Of a stretch of 64,000 bases of DNA, positions 18,742 through 27,774 are shown one piece after another; position 1 is the first letter of the stretch; every line of letters begins with the position of its first letter. Both the position numbers and the translations under genes were made by a program. The DNA is from an uncultured Clostridia bacterium (GTDB lineage Bacteria > Bacillota > Clostridia > Oscillospirales > Acutalibacteraceae), in assembly GCA_947369085.1 (NCBI GenBank), contig CANBJR010000003.1, forward strand, positions 1-64,000, read 5' to 3'. Below the pieces are notes generated by a model, which worked only from the letters and a program-made list of their open reading frames with translations, did no database searches and was not told where the DNA came from.

Positions 18742-21654
18742 ATGAAAACTAAGTTTAAAAAAGCAACGGCAATTTTGCTGTCATTTGTTATGACATTCAG
18801 CATATTTTTTACTTTTTCAGCGACCGTCAATGCAGAAACATTTACAAGCGGAGATTATACATACGTTGAATACGATAACGGTACAGCTGTAATCATAGAT
18901 TATATAGGCAGTGATATTGATATAGTTATTCCCAACAATATTGATAATAGCGAAGTAATAGGTATTGGAAATTATGCTTTTGAAAAATGTAATACAATAG
19001 AAACCATAGTAATTCCGGACGGCGTTATTTCTATCGGAAATTATGCTTTTGATAGCTGTACCAACCTACGTTCCATTACACTTTCCAATGGTGTTGAATC
19101 CATCGGAAATTATGCTTTTGATAGCTGTACCAACCTGCAATATATTACACTTCCCGATAGTGTTAAATCCATTGGTGAGCGTGCTTTTCGATCTTGTGAT
19201 AGTTTAGAAAGTATAAAAATCCCATATGGTGTTGAAACTATAGAAATAGAACTATTTAGTTGTTGCAAAAATTTATCAGAAGTCATAATTCCTGACAGTG
19301 TAAAGAAAATTAGTCACTACTCTTTTGCTTCTTGCTCTAATTTACAAAATGTAAATATTCCTGACAGCGTAGAAAAGATAGTTGCTACTGCTTTTTATAA
19401 TTGTAAAAATCTGACAAGCATTCGGATTCCAAATAGCGTTACCGAAATTTATCAATATACTTTTGGCTATTACAAAAATGAAAAAATTGAAAATTTCACA
19501 ATCATAGGTTACAAAAACAGCGCCGCAGAAACTTATGCAAAGAATAATGAGTTTAATTTTGTAGAAATTTGTCCTAATGAGAATATGGTTACTCAGGTTG
19601 TAAAACCTACCTGTACAGAATACGGATATACTATATATACTTGTAAGGATTGCGGTGATACATATTTAGCAGATTTTACTCCAGCACTAAATCATAATTA
19701 CGAAGTAATATCAGAGACAGATGCAACTTGTGCTTCAACAGGTGCAATAAAGTACAAATGTCGGGTCTGTGGGTATGAGTACACAAAAACATTACCTAAA
19801 CCACCTCATACATATGAAGAATCAATTCAAGACGGAAAATTAACATTAACCTGCACAGATTGCGGTCATTTATACCCTCTGGGAGAAGGTACAGAAAGAA
19901 TTAAAAGCGGTGATTATCATTATACTATACTAAGCGACGGCACGATTGAAATTATAAGATATGTCGGCACTGATAATAAGGTAGTGATTCCAAACACTAT
20001 TGACGGCAGAAAAGTAATAAGTATTGGCGATTTTGCATTTTCTTCAAGTGATAAAATAGATAGTATAGTAATTCCTGACGGCGTCCGGAAAATCGGAAGA
20101 TATTCTTTAGCTTCCTTAACCTCTCTAACATCTGTCATTATTCCTGAAAGTGTTCAAACAATCGGCGACAGGGCTTTCTACAATTGTACAAAACTGAGTT
20201 CCATTGTTATTCCCGATGGAGTTACATCTATCGAAGAATATGCTTTTAATCAGTGCAAAGCATTAGAAAGCATAACGATTTCCAACAGTGTTACTTCTAT
20301 TGGCGAAATGGCTTTTGGTAATTGTTGGAAACTGAAAAATGTAAGAATACCAAAAAGCGTTACAAATATAGGAGGTCATGCTTTTGGCTTCCACGGTGAA
20401 TACTATGATGAAAACGATGTAGTATCTTATAAAAAAATCAGCAACTTTACCATTCACGGTTTCAAGGGTACTGCCGCAGAAAAATACGCAAATTTTCATG
20501 GGTTTAGTTTTGTTCAAACCAGTTGTACACATAATAATATGACAACACAAGTAGTAGAACCAAAATGCACAGAAGCAGGATATACAAGATACACCTGTAA
20601 TGACTGCGGATATACGTACAAAGCAGATTATACCGACGCACTCGGACATAAAGACGAAGTTATATCAAAGACAGATTCAACTTGTACTTCAACAGGAAAA
20701 ATTGAATACAAATGCAAAGTCTGCGGATACAAACACACAAAAATAACACCTACAATACCTCATACTTATAAAGAAACCATTATTGAACCAAGCTGCTCTA
20801 AAGAAGGTCAAAAAATATTCACCTGCACAGGATGCGGCGATACATATTCAGAAGTAATACAGAAATCATCGCATACTTATGAAGACAAAGTGATTGTTGA
20901 GCCGAGTTGTACACAAGAGGGTCAAAAAATATGCAGATGTACAAAATGCGGAGATACATATACGGAAGTAATACCTACACTCTCCCACTCCTTTGTTGAC
21001 ACAGTAATTGAGCCTACGGCTTGCACTGACGGTTACACCCTGCATAAATGCTCGATTTGCGGTTATGAGTACACAGACGAAATTGTCCATGTAGATAACC
21101 CCGTGCATAATTTCAAAGACGGCATATGTACGGTATGCGGAACAAATGATATTGATTTCTGTCAGTCAGAGCATAATTATTCTCCGAATACAGATAAAAC
21201 CTGGACTATTTCACGTGACGGCGCATTTGAATTGAATATCACTTTTTCAGACGAAACAGAAACCGAAGAAATGTTTGACTATATTTATATCTACGATTCA
21301 GACGACAACCTTGTCGGAGAATATACAGGTACAATGCTTGCAGGACAAATCGTGACGGTCAAAGGAGATACTGCTAAGATAAGGCTCGTAACAGACGGCT
21401 TAAACAGTGATTTTTACGGTTTCTCATTGACTTATATTACGGCAATATACAAAGAACATATTAAAGGCGATGTAAACGGTGACGGTGAAGTAACAATTGC
21501 CGACGCAACAGATATTCAGAAAAACATTGCTGATTTACTTGAATTTAACGAAACCCAAACGGCAGTTGCCGACATAAACGGTGACGGTGAAATAACCATT
21601 GCTGACGTTACAATTCTGCAAAAGTATATTGCAGGTTTAATTGATACAATCTGA
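18742..21654 (+). CDS. secreted BspA-like leucine-rich-repeat protein with C-terminal dockerin
   Basis: 970 residues with a signal peptide (about 1-30, ending TVNA). Two related halves follow. Each starts SGDY(T/H)Y and carries LRR_5 repeats of 23 residues (IVIPDGV, SIGxxAFxxCxxL), then Cys-rich modules with CKDCGDTY, CRVCGYEY, CNDCGYTY, CTGCGDTY and similar CxxCG pairs. Residues of about 815-905 look like a CUB-type beta-sandwich (FDYIYIYDSDDN). The C-terminal 60 residues are a type I dockerin with two calcium loops (GDVNGDGEVTIADATDIQ and ADINGDGEITIADVTILQ). The dockerin would anchor the protein to a cohesin scaffold outside the cell. BspA repeats are known as adhesion or ligand-binding modules; its ligand here is unknown. 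Confidence 0.88.
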   Translation: MKTKFKKATAILLSFVMTFSIFFTFSATVNAETFTSGDYTYVEYDNGTAVIIDYIGSDIDIVIPNNIDNSEVIGIGNYAFEKCNTIETIVIPDGVISIGNYAFDSCTNLRSITLSNGVESIGNYAFDSCTNLQYITLPDSVKSIGERAFRSCDSLESIKIPYGVETIEIELFSCCKNLSEVIIPDSVKKISHYSFASCSNLQNVNIPDSVEKIVATAFYNCKNLTSIRIPNSVTEIYQYTFGYYKNEKIENFTIIGYKNSAAETYAKNNEFNFVEICPNENMVTQVVKPTCTEYGYTIYTCKDCGDTYLADFTPALNHNYEVISETDATCASTGAIKYKCRVCGYEYTKTLPKPPHTYEESIQDGKLTLTCTDCGHLYPLGEGTERIKSGDYHYTILSDGTIEIIRYVGTDNKVVIPNTIDGRKVISIGDFAFSSSDKIDSIVIPDGVRKIGRYSLASLTSLTSVIIPESVQTIGDRAFYNCTKLSSIVIPDGVTSIEEYAFNQCKALESITISNSVTSIGEMAFGNCWKLKNVRIPKSVTNIGGHAFGFHGEYYDENDVVSYKKISNFTIHGFKGTAAEKYANFHGFSFVQTSCTHNNMTTQVVEPKCTEAGYTRYTCNDCGYTYKADYTDALGHKDEVISKTDSTCTSTGKIEYKCKVCGYKHTKITPTIPHTYKETIIEPSCSKEGQKIFTCTGCGDTYSEVIQKSSHTYEDKVIVEPSCTQEGQKICRCTKCGDTYTEVIPTLSHSFVDTVIEPTACTDGYTLHKCSICGYEYTDEIVHVDNPVHNFKDGICTVCGTNDIDFCQSEHNYSPNTDKTWTISRDGAFELNITFSDETETEEMFDYIYIYDSDDNLVGEYTGTMLAGQIVTVKGDTAKIRLVTDGLNSDFYGFSLTYITAIYKEHIKGDVNGDGEVTIADATDIQKNIADLLEFNETQTAVADINGDGEITIADVTILQKYIAGLIDTI
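19033..19136 (+). repeat. 35-bp direct repeat inside the BspA-like gene
   Basis: Positions 19033-19067 recur exactly at 19102-19136, a period of 69 bp or 23 codons, the LRR_5 unit length. Other repeat units in the gene have diverged, so these two units were duplicated or homogenised recently. Confidence 0.85.
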
Positions 21655-21676
21655 TTAAATTTTATATTTATTTTAA

Positions 21677-21709
21677 GGACTGCTCATTTTGTATGGGCAG
21701 TCCTTTTTT
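21677..21709 (+). terminator. terminator of the BspA-like gene (copy 2 of the 33-bp repeat)
   Basis: Identical over 33 bases to 16174-16206, including stem, loop and six T, with unrelated flanks. It lies 22 bp after the BspA-like stop codon. Confidence 0.9.
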
Positions 21710-21733
21710 ATTAAAAATAATTATAACAAAAGA

Positions 21734-21762
21734 GGTCAGGATTAATTTGAAAAATCCTGACC
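21734..21762 (-). terminator. terminator of the csoR-copA operon
   Basis: A 10-bp stem (GGTCAGGATT with AATCCTGACC, 9-nt loop) lies 13 bp beyond the copA stop. On the minus strand it is followed by TCTTTTG. Confidence 0.75.
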
Positions 21763-21775
21763 CTTATTTTAAAAA

Positions 21776-21979
21776 TTATTCTATAACGGTATAGCCCTTG
21801 TCCTCTACTGCCTTTTTAAGCGTTTCAAAAGGAACATCATTTTCAAGTGTTACAACAGCGGTTCCCTTTTCATGGCTTGCAACAGCCTGAGTTACGCCGT
21901 CAAGCTGTTCAAGAGTTTTTTTGACTGTTGCCTCACAGTGCGGGCACATCATTCCTTCAATTTTAATTATTTTTTCCAT
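21776..21979 (-). CDS. possible internally initiated CopZ-like copper chaperone (in frame within copA)
   Basis: An in-frame ATG at 21979 is preceded by AAGGAG nine bases upstream (complement of 21989-21994), a near-ideal ribosome site inside the copA coding sequence. Translation from it would give a complete 67-residue HMA protein ([15 protein letters not shown], then a full ferredoxin-like fold to GYTVIE), the normal size of a free CopZ. The site is seen directly; its use in the cell is inferred. The alternative is that this is only a fossil of a former separate copZ gene fused to copA. Confidence 0.5.
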   Translation of the reverse strand: MEKIIKIEGMMCPHCEATVKKTLEQLDGVTQAVASHEKGTAVVTLENDVPFETLKKAVEDKGYTVIE

Positions 21980-24277
21980 TTTTACATTCTCCTTTTCAAT
22001 AGTTTCTACTGTTTCTGTTTTAATATTATTCTTGCGAATTTTTACAAAATTCAAACGCAAAGCATTTGTTACTACACAAAAGCTTGAAAGGCTCATTGCC
22101 GCTGCTGCAAACATCGGATTTAACCGCCATCCGAATATTGGAATAAACACACCTGCGGCAATCGGAATTCCGATTGCATTATAAATAAATGCCCAGAACA
22201 GATTTTCGTGAATATTTCTAAGCGTTGCTCTGCCAAGCTTAATCGCGGCAGGAACATCAGATAATCTGCTTTTCATTAATACAACGTCAGCAGCATCAAT
22301 TGCAACATCAGTTCCTGCTCCGATTGCTATTCCGACATCAGCGCTTGTAAGTGCAGGCGCGTCGTTGATTCCGTCACCAACCATTGCAACCCTGCCCTTT
22401 TGCCTTAGCTTTGAAACGACTTTTTCTTTGCCGTCAGGAAGAACGCCTGCGATTACTTCATCTACTCCTGCAAGCTTTCCTACTGCATTTGCAGTCTTTT
22501 CATTGTCACCTGTGAGCATAACAACATGCAAACCCATATTGTGAAGTTCTTTTACTGCTTCGGCACTGTCTTCTTTTATTTCATCGGCTACGGCTATAAT
22601 TCCGAGAAGTTTATTTCCTTTAACGAAATATAACGGGGTTTTTCCCTCATTTGCCAGATTTTCCGCTGTTGTTATTGCATTATCTGGAATTTGCGCGAAA
22701 TTAGAAACATATCTTAAGTTACCTCCGTAAGCTGCTTCGCCGTTTAAAATTCCCGACAAGCCGCTGCCCGATGATATTTTGAATTCTTCAACCTCATCGG
22801 GAACAAAGCCTTCATCACTCGCCTTTGCAACAACAGCCTTTGCAAGAGGGTGTTCGCTTTTACATTCAAGTGCAAGTGCTGTTTTCATTAATTCAGTTTT
22901 ATCAGCCTCAAAGGTAATAATATCTGTAACCTTCGGTTCACCTTTGGTGATTGTTCCTGTTTTGTCGAGAGCAACAATTTTAATTTTGCCCGACTGCTCA
23001 AGTGATTCGGCAGTTTTGAATAGAATTCCGTTTTTTGCACCTACTCCGCTTCCTACCATAATCGCAACAGGAGTTGCAAGACCGAGCGCACACGGACAGC
23101 TTATTACAAGCACCGAAATTGCCCTTGCAAGAGAAAAGCCTACGTTCTCGCCTGCCAACAACCATACAGCTGCGGTGATTATTGCAATGCCGATAACAAT
23201 AGGAACAAATACCCCCGAAACCTTGTCAGCCGCTTTTTCGATAGGTGCTTTCGTTGCAGAGGCATCGCTCACCATTTTAATAATCTGCGAAAGCGTTGTG
23301 TCCTCACCAACCCGTGAAGCTTCACATTTTATAAAGCCCGACTGATTGATTGTTGCCGCTGAAACTATGTCACCCTTGCTCTTGTCAACAGGAATACTTT
23401 CACCTGTCAAAGCCGATTCATTTACTGCACTGTTGCCGTCAATTATTATTCCGTCAACCGGAATACTCTCACCGGGGCGGACAACGAAAATATCGCCCTT
23501 TTTCACCTTATCAATTGAAACCTGAGTTTCCTTGCCGTCAATAAGAATTACAGCTGTTTTCGGAGCTAGCTTGATAAGGCTTTTTAGTGCGTCGGTAGTT
23601 TTGCCTTTTGAACGTGCTTCAAGCATTTTTCCTACCGTAATCAGCGTTAAAATCATTGCCGCCGATTCAAAATAAAGCTCGTGCATATAAGACATAACCG
23701 CGTTCATATCACCTGCAAGCTGAGCGCCGGTCATTGCAAAAAGCGCATAAGTGCTGTAGATAAATGCCGCCGATGAACCGAGCACAACAAGTGTGTCCAT
23801 ATTTGGAGCACGGTTAAACAGTGCTTTAAATCCGCTGATAAAAAATTTTTGGTTTATCATCATAACAACGCCTGTCAGCAAAAGCTGAATAAGTCCCATT
23901 GCGATATGGTTGTTCTCCAGAAACTGCGGAACAGGGAATCCCCACATCATATGCCCCATTGAAAGGTACATAAGCACAACAAGGAAAACAAGCGACGCTA
24001 TCAGCCTTTTTTTGAGAGCTGGAGTTTCGGTATCTTTTAGATTATCGGCATTTTCGGATTTTTCAGCTTTACTTTCAGCACCTTTAAGAGCTGCGCCGTA
24101 TCCTGCACTTTCAACAGCGGCTATGACTTCTTCGGGAATTATATCGCCCTCAACACCCATAGAATTTGTCAGCAAACTTACAGAGCAGGAAGTTACACCG
24201 TCAAGTTTTGAAACAGCCTTTTCAACTCTTGCACTGCAAGCCGCACAGCTCATTCCCGTAATATTATATTGCTTCAT
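21776..24277 (-). CDS. copA: copper-exporting P1B-type ATPase with N- and C-terminal HMA domains
   Basis: 833-residue copper pump that uses ATP to expel Cu(I). The N-terminal HMA domain has GMSCAACS (C11, C14). The membrane core carries the CPC copper motif (VISCPCALG), the actuator TGES, the phosphorylated Asp in [10 protein letters not shown], and the hinge [10 protein letters not shown]. After the last TM pair a linker leads to a second HMA domain at residues 767-833 with MMCPHC (C778, C781). A C-terminal HMA is unusual for CopA; it looks like a fused CopZ chaperone and has its own internal start site (see separate entry). The gene starts 9 bp after the csoR stop and shares its copper-controlled promoter. 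Confidence 0.96.
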   Translation of the reverse strand: MKQYNITGMSCAACSARVEKAVSKLDGVTSCSVSLLTNSMGVEGDIIPEEVIAAVESAGYGAALKGAESKAEKSENADNLKDTETPALKKRLIASLVFLVVLMYLSMGHMMWGFPVPQFLENNHIAMGLIQLLLTGVVMMINQKFFISGFKALFNRAPNMDTLVVLGSSAAFIYSTYALFAMTGAQLAGDMNAVMSYMHELYFESAAMILTLITVGKMLEARSKGKTTDALKSLIKLAPKTAVILIDGKETQVSIDKVKKGDIFVVRPGESIPVDGIIIDGNSAVNESALTGESIPVDKSKGDIVSAATINQSGFIKCEASRVGEDTTLSQIIKMVSDASATKAPIEKAADKVSGVFVPIVIGIAIITAAVWLLAGENVGFSLARAISVLVISCPCALGLATPVAIMVGSGVGAKNGILFKTAESLEQSGKIKIVALDKTGTITKGEPKVTDIITFEADKTELMKTALALECKSEHPLAKAVVAKASDEGFVPDEVEEFKISSGSGLSGILNGEAAYGGNLRYVSNFAQIPDNAITTAENLANEGKTPLYFVKGNKLLGIIAVADEIKEDSAEAVKELHNMGLHVVMLTGDNEKTANAVGKLAGVDEVIAGVLPDGKEKVVSKLRQKGRVAMVGDGINDAPALTSADVGIAIGAGTDVAIDAADVVLMKSRLSDVPAAIKLGRATLRNIHENLFWAFIYNAIGIPIAAGVFIPIFGWRLNPMFAAAAMSLSSFCVVTNALRLNFVKIRKNNIKTETVETIEKENVKMEKIIKIEGMMCPHCEATVKKTLEQLDGVTQAVASHEKGTAVVTLENDVPFETLKKAVEDKGYTVIE

Positions 24278-24286
24278 CTAATCATC

Positions 24287-24586
24287 TCACTTCATCAGTT
24301 TTTGCAAGGTATTGACAAGCTCGTCAATAGTTTCGTCTTTGCCCTCTCTTATATCATTTGCTACACAGGTTCGGATATGATTTGCAAGCAGTTCTTTATT
24401 GAATGAATTAAGCGCTGCATTTACAGCTGCAACCTGAACAAGAATATCGGTACAGTAAGCGTTCTTTTCTACCATACCTTTAATTCCCCTGATTTGCCCC
24501 TCAATCCTGTTTAGCCTGTTAATCAGCTTTTTGTATTCATCGGGTTCACGCTTTTTGGTTTTATGAGAGCAGCAATTATTTTCCAT
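24287..24586 (-). CDS. csoR: CsoR-family copper-sensing repressor
   Basis: 99 residues from the ATG used here. CsoR proteins (DUF156) are all-helical tetramers that leave DNA when Cu(I) binds. The Cys-His-Cys copper ligands are present: C45 (NAYCTDIL), H70 and C74 (NHIRTC). The conserved stretch RLNRIEGQIRGIKGM is also seen. An N-terminal CCSH adds further thiols. An in-frame GTG three codons upstream at 24595 is possible but would sit at the predicted transcript start. It is the first gene of csoR-copA and lies 17 bp from its own operator. Confidence 0.95.
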   Translation of the reverse strand: MENNCCSHKTKKREPDEYKKLINRLNRIEGQIRGIKGMVEKNAYCTDILVQVAAVNAALNSFNKELLANHIRTCVANDIREGKDETIDELVNTLQKLMK

Positions 24587-24602
24587 ATTTATCACCGATT
24601 AC

Positions 24603-24631
24603 ATAATATACCCCTATGGGGTATTTGTCAA
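24603..24631 (-). promoter_or_regulatory. copper-regulated promoter with CsoR operator in the spacer
   Basis: On the minus strand TTGACA (24626-24631), a 17-bp spacer and TATTAT (24603-24608). The spacer is almost entirely the palindrome ATACCCC-TAT-GGGGTAT (24608-24624), the GC-rich inverted repeat typical of CsoR sites. Repressor binding would block RNA polymerase directly. The predicted transcript start (about 24596) is only some 10 nt before the csoR ATG. Confidence 0.85.
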
Positions 24632-24642
24632 GCAAAAAATTA

Positions 24643-24672
24643 ATGACTGCACAAAATAGCTTGCGCAGTCAT
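24643..24672 (-). terminator. terminator of the small membrane protein gene
   Basis: Arms ATGACTGC and GCAGTCAT (8 bp), followed on the minus strand by TAATTTTTTG. It insulates the copper operon from the gene upstream. Confidence 0.8.
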
Positions 24673-24679
24673 AAATAAA

Positions 24680-24862
24680 TTATTTCATAAGACCGTCTTT
24701 GTCGTAATAATCCTTATCTGAAAATTCTTCCTTTTCATCAAGATTATACTCACTGTTTTTAAAAAGTCCGCTTCCCGTGCGGTAATTGTGATTAGCACCT
24801 CTGCGAAATGCGTAAGCAATAATTGCAACCAACACCAACAGCCAAAAGACAAGCCAGCCCAT
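24680..24862 (-). CDS. small single-pass membrane protein, unknown
   Basis: 60 residues starting MGWLVFWLLVLVAIIAYAFR: one membrane segment (about 2-20), then a soluble tail rich in Asn, Asp, Glu and Lys. AAGGAG lies eight bases before the ATG. It has its own promoter and terminator, which argues that it is a real gene. The family is not recognised. It lies directly upstream of the copper operon but is separately terminated, so a copper role is not implied. Confidence 0.65.
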   Translation of the reverse strand: MGWLVFWLLVLVAIIAYAFRRGANHNYRTGSGLFKNSEYNLDEKEEFSDKDYYDKDGLMK

Positions 24863-24906
24863 AATGTTACTCCTTTTAAACACAAATATGTTGAATTATT
24901 TAGGAA

Positions 24907-24935
24907 AGTATACTCCTAATTTTTACCATTGTCAA
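24907..24935 (-). promoter_or_regulatory. sigma-A type promoter for the small membrane protein gene
   Basis: On the minus strand TTGACA (24930-24935), 17 bp, TATACT (24907-24912). Confidence 0.75.
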
Positions 24936-24943
24936 TAATGTTT

Positions 24944-25309
24944 TTACACTCCAAAACAAATCATATATTTTTTTTGCATATATGCTGTTTCAGCTAATTC
25001 TAATAAAGAACTAACTTTGTTTGTTAAAAATTCAACAGATTTTATAACATCTATAAATTGGGGTACAGATTCAGGTGGAATAATCGTTTCTCCATAATGA
25101 TCCAAACCTTTATGCGGATTTCCGTAATTTTGAAAATATGTATCCATATCCTCCAATTGCGGAATAATTTCATTGAATATGTCATCTGAGATTGAAATAT
25201 ATTTATATTTCTCAACGATTTCTTCATACTCCAAATCGGAGTCAGCTATAGAATAATCATATTTTCTGTCAAAATTATCAATAACACCTATTTCAACGCT
25301 GTTGCTCAT
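24944..25309 (-). CDS. hypothetical cytosolic protein (immunity-protein-like size)
   Basis: 121 residues from an ATG with GGAGGA seven bases upstream. It is acidic, rich in Asp, Glu, Tyr and Ile, with no signal peptide, membrane segment or Cys pair. Its predicted helices and composition recall orphan immunity proteins of polymorphic toxin systems, but no toxin gene is near and no family was recognised. It stands alone between the small membrane protein gene and a strong inverted repeat. Confidence 0.6.
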   Translation of the reverse strand: MSNSVEIGVIDNFDRKYDYSIADSDLEYEEIVEKYKYISISDDIFNEIIPQLEDMDTYFQNYGNPHKGLDHYGETIIPPESVPQFIDVIKSVEFLTNKVSSLLELAETAYMQKKYMICFGV

Positions 25310-25475
25310 ATCATATTCCTCCACATATAACATTATTTACCGTATGACAAAATTTTATTTCCACTGTTTGTTAAAATTATAAATTATTTATTACTTTTAC
25401 TCTTATATTTATTCGCTTTTATTGTACCACTACTTTGTGTTATTGTATACTTATTTTTAAATTCAACTATAATTA

Positions 25476-25516
25476 AGTAAAGCCGTTCCATATCATTATA
25501 GCGGAACGGCTTTACT
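25476..25516. terminator. 14-bp inverted repeat, probable bidirectional terminator
   Basis: Arms AGTAAAGCCGTTCC and GGAACGGCTTTACT are perfectly complementary around a 13-nt loop, starting 10 bp after the stop of the gene at 25526-25708. Confidence 0.7.
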
Positions 25517-25525
25517 TTGCCTTAT

Positions 25526-25708
25526 TTATTTAAACATATACTGCGCTGTGTCGACAATCGACTCTACTGTTCTCATTGCCTTGTTGGCTTTCTTTTTGAG
25601 CTTGGGATTATTGTCAACTGCGTTTTTGCCGACAATTCCTACTGCCATTCCGGCCGCAAGTCCGATTGCTGCTCCCTTTACCACATTCATCATTGAGTTT
25701 GAACTCAC
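25526..25708 (-). CDS. small Gly/Ala-rich membrane-associated protein, unknown
   Basis: 60 residues from a GTG start with GGAGG eight bases upstream; a longer in-frame ATG lacks a ribosome site. A Gly/Ala-rich hydrophobic stretch (about 7-28, GAAIGLAAGMAVGIVG) is followed by a basic segment (PKLKKKANKAMR) and a short amphipathic helix. This pattern occurs in YtxH-like and related small proteins of Clostridia. It is divergent from trmL. Function unknown. Confidence 0.65.
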   Translation of the reverse strand: MSSNSMMNVVKGAAIGLAAGMAVGIVGKNAVDNNPKLKKKANKAMRTVESIVDTAQYMFK

Positions 25709-25812
25709 AAAACACACCTCCGTTTTATTACTGCAAGTTTGTACTTGCAATATTATTGTTTACGTTTTAAAATATAATAAAACTGATTTTTAAAAAACTG
25801 GAGTGATAACTT

Positions 25813-26328
25813 TTGGCAAAACTCAATCTTGTGCTTGTTGAGCCGGAAATTCCGCAAAATACAGGCAACATTGCGCGAACCTGCGCCGCAACCGGCGCAA
25901 TGCTTCACCTTGTAAAGCCGATGGGATTTACCGTTGACGATAAAAAGCTGAAACGTGCAGGTCTTGACTACTGGCATTTTTTAGATATTACATATTATGA
26001 CAACATTGACGATTTTTTTGAAAAAACAAAGGGAGGAAATTACTTTTTCTTTTCAACAAAAGGTACTCACCGTCACAGCGATGTTGAATATCCCGACAAC
26101 TGCTATTTGCTTTTCGGCAAGGAAACAAAGGGACTTCCTGAAGAACTATTAATGCAGCACCCCGACAGCACGCTGCGTATTCCTATGATTGACGAAGCAA
26201 GAAGCTTGAATCTTTCAAATTCCGTGGCAATTGCGGCTTATGAGGTTTTGCGCCAATGGGATTATCCCGAACTGCTAAACAAGGGCGAGCTTCACAATCA
26301 CAAATGGTCTGAAATAAACAACAGATAA
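25813..26328 (+). CDS. trmL: tRNA (cytidine/uridine-34 2'-O)-methyltransferase TrmL
   Basis: 171-residue SPOUT methyltransferase that 2'-O-methylates the wobble base of tRNA-Leu isoacceptors. Motifs include LVEPEIPQNTGNIARTCAA at the start, the knot segment LLFGKETKGLP, and RIPM with ARSLNLSNSVAIAAYE. The start is a TTG preceded by GGAGTGAT. It is a stand-alone gene; 160 bp later pgk has its own promoter. Confidence 0.93.
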   Translation: MAKLNLVLVEPEIPQNTGNIARTCAATGAMLHLVKPMGFTVDDKKLKRAGLDYWHFLDITYYDNIDDFFEKTKGGNYFFFSTKGTHRHSDVEYPDNCYLLFGKETKGLPEELLMQHPDSTLRIPMIDEARSLNLSNSVAIAAYEVLRQWDYPELLNKGELHNHKWSEINNR

Positions 26329-26396
26329 TTTTTTAACAAATTTTTTTAGCATAATAATTCCAAATTATATCGGTCAAACTTTTTTTATCTTTTCTA

Positions 26397-26425
26397 TTGA
26401 TAAAATGCGTATTTTGATATATAAT
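26397..26425 (+). promoter_or_regulatory. sigma-A type promoter for pgk-tpiA-gpmI
   Basis: TTGATA (26397-26402), 17 bp, TATAAT (26420-26425), giving a leader of about 58 nt before pgk. Confidence 0.8.
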
Positions 26426-26489
26426 ATTCTTGACTGTGAAAATACTAAATTTTTACAATATTCTTCTAACACGAAAGGAATGTATTTCA

Positions 26490-27698
26490 ATGAAACTCAA
26501 CAAAGTTACTGTTGATGACCTCAATGTAAAAGGCAAAAAGGTTCTTGTCCGCTGCGACTTTAACGTACCTCTCAAGGACGGCGTTATCACAAACGACAAC
26601 AGAATCACAGCCGCTCTTCCCACAATTAAAAAGCTTATCGCTGACGGCGGTAAGGTTATTCTTTGCTCACACCTCGGCAAACCCAAGAACGGTCCTGAGG
26701 ACAAGTTCTCTCTCGCTCCTGTTGCAGTAAGACTTTCCGAGCTTCTCGGCAAGGAAGTTGTTTTTGCTAACGATGACGAGGTTGTTGGCGAAAACGCTAA
26801 AAAGGCTGTTGCCGAAATGAACGACGGCGACGTTGTACTTCTTCAGAATACTCGTTTCAGAAAAGAAGAAACAAAGAATCTTGAGCCGTTCTCAGCTGAA
26901 CTTGCTTCTCTTGCAGACGTATTTGTTATGGATGCTTTCGGTTCTGCTCACCGTGCTCACTGCTCTACAGCAGGCGTTACAGACCACATTAAGGACACAG
27001 CTGTCGGCTATCTTATGCAGAAAGAAATCGACTACCTCGGCAATGCTGTTGAAAACCCTGTTCGTCCGTTTGTTGCTATTCTCGGCGGCGCTAAGGTTGC
27101 AGATAAGCTCAACGTAATTTCAAACTTACTTGAGAAGTGCGACACACTCATCATCGGCGGCGGTATGGCTTACACATTCTTAAAGGCTCAGGGCAAGGAA
27201 GTCGGTCTTTCACTCGTTGACGATTCAAAGATTGACTACTGCAAGGAAATGATGGAAAAAGCTGAAAAGCTTGGCAAAAAACTTCTTCTTCCCGTAGATA
27301 CAACAATCGCTGCAGGTTTCCCCGATCCTATCGACGGTCCTATCGACGTTAAGGTTGTTGACGCTGACAACATTCCTGCTGATATGGAAGGTCTTGACAT
27401 CGGCACAAAGACTCAGGAACTCTTTGCTCAGGCTGTTAAGAGTGCTAAGACTGTTGTATGGAACGGTCCTATGGGCGTATTTGAGAATCCCACACTTGCT
27501 AAGGGTACAATCGCTGTAGCAAAGGCTCTTGCGGATACTGACGCTACAACAATCATCGGCGGCGGCGACAGCGCAGCTGCTGTTATTCAGCTCGGCTTTG
27601 CTGACAAGATGAGCCACATCTCAACAGGCGGCGGCGCATCTCTTGAATACCTCGAGGGTAAAACTCTTCCGGGTATTGCAGTAATCGCAGACAAATAA
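26490..27698 (+). CDS. pgk: phosphoglycerate kinase
   Basis: 402 residues, normal for bacterial PGK, which makes ATP and 3-phosphoglycerate from 1,3-bisphosphoglycerate. Visible motifs are [11 protein letters not shown], the substrate-binding [16 protein letters not shown], the hinge [11 protein letters not shown] and the nucleotide loop GGGDSAAAV. The ATG used begins [11 protein letters not shown] with AAAGGA ten bases upstream; a longer in-frame version has no ribosome site. Its codon use looks biased towards GCT/GTT/CTC, as expected for a highly expressed gene. Confidence 0.98.
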   Translation: MKLNKVTVDDLNVKGKKVLVRCDFNVPLKDGVITNDNRITAALPTIKKLIADGGKVILCSHLGKPKNGPEDKFSLAPVAVRLSELLGKEVVFANDDEVVGENAKKAVAEMNDGDVVLLQNTRFRKEETKNLEPFSAELASLADVFVMDAFGSAHRAHCSTAGVTDHIKDTAVGYLMQKEIDYLGNAVENPVRPFVAILGGAKVADKLNVISNLLEKCDTLIIGGGMAYTFLKAQGKEVGLSLVDDSKIDYCKEMMEKAEKLGKKLLLPVDTTIAAGFPDPIDGPIDVKVVDADNIPADMEGLDIGTKTQELFAQAVKSAKTVVWNGPMGVFENPTLAKGTIAVAKALADTDATTIIGGGDSAAAVIQLGFADKMSHISTGGGASLEYLEGKTLPGIAVIADK

Positions 27699-27712
27699 TT
27701 ACCGATTTAAAT

Positions 27713-27736
27713 TATGGGCGGGAATTCTCGCCCATA
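27713..27736 (+). other. pgk-tpiA intercistronic hairpin
   Basis: TATGGGCG and CGCCCATA form an 8-bp stem with an 8-nt loop but no T run. It is more likely an mRNA processing or stabilising element than a terminator. Confidence 0.5.
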
Positions 27737-27774
27737 TAATCTGTATTATGAATTTTACGAAAGGTTGAATAGAA

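Noticed and set aside
22779-23345. 188-codon frame opposite copA
   Set aside because: Antisense shadow; copA is intact and conserved throughout the region.
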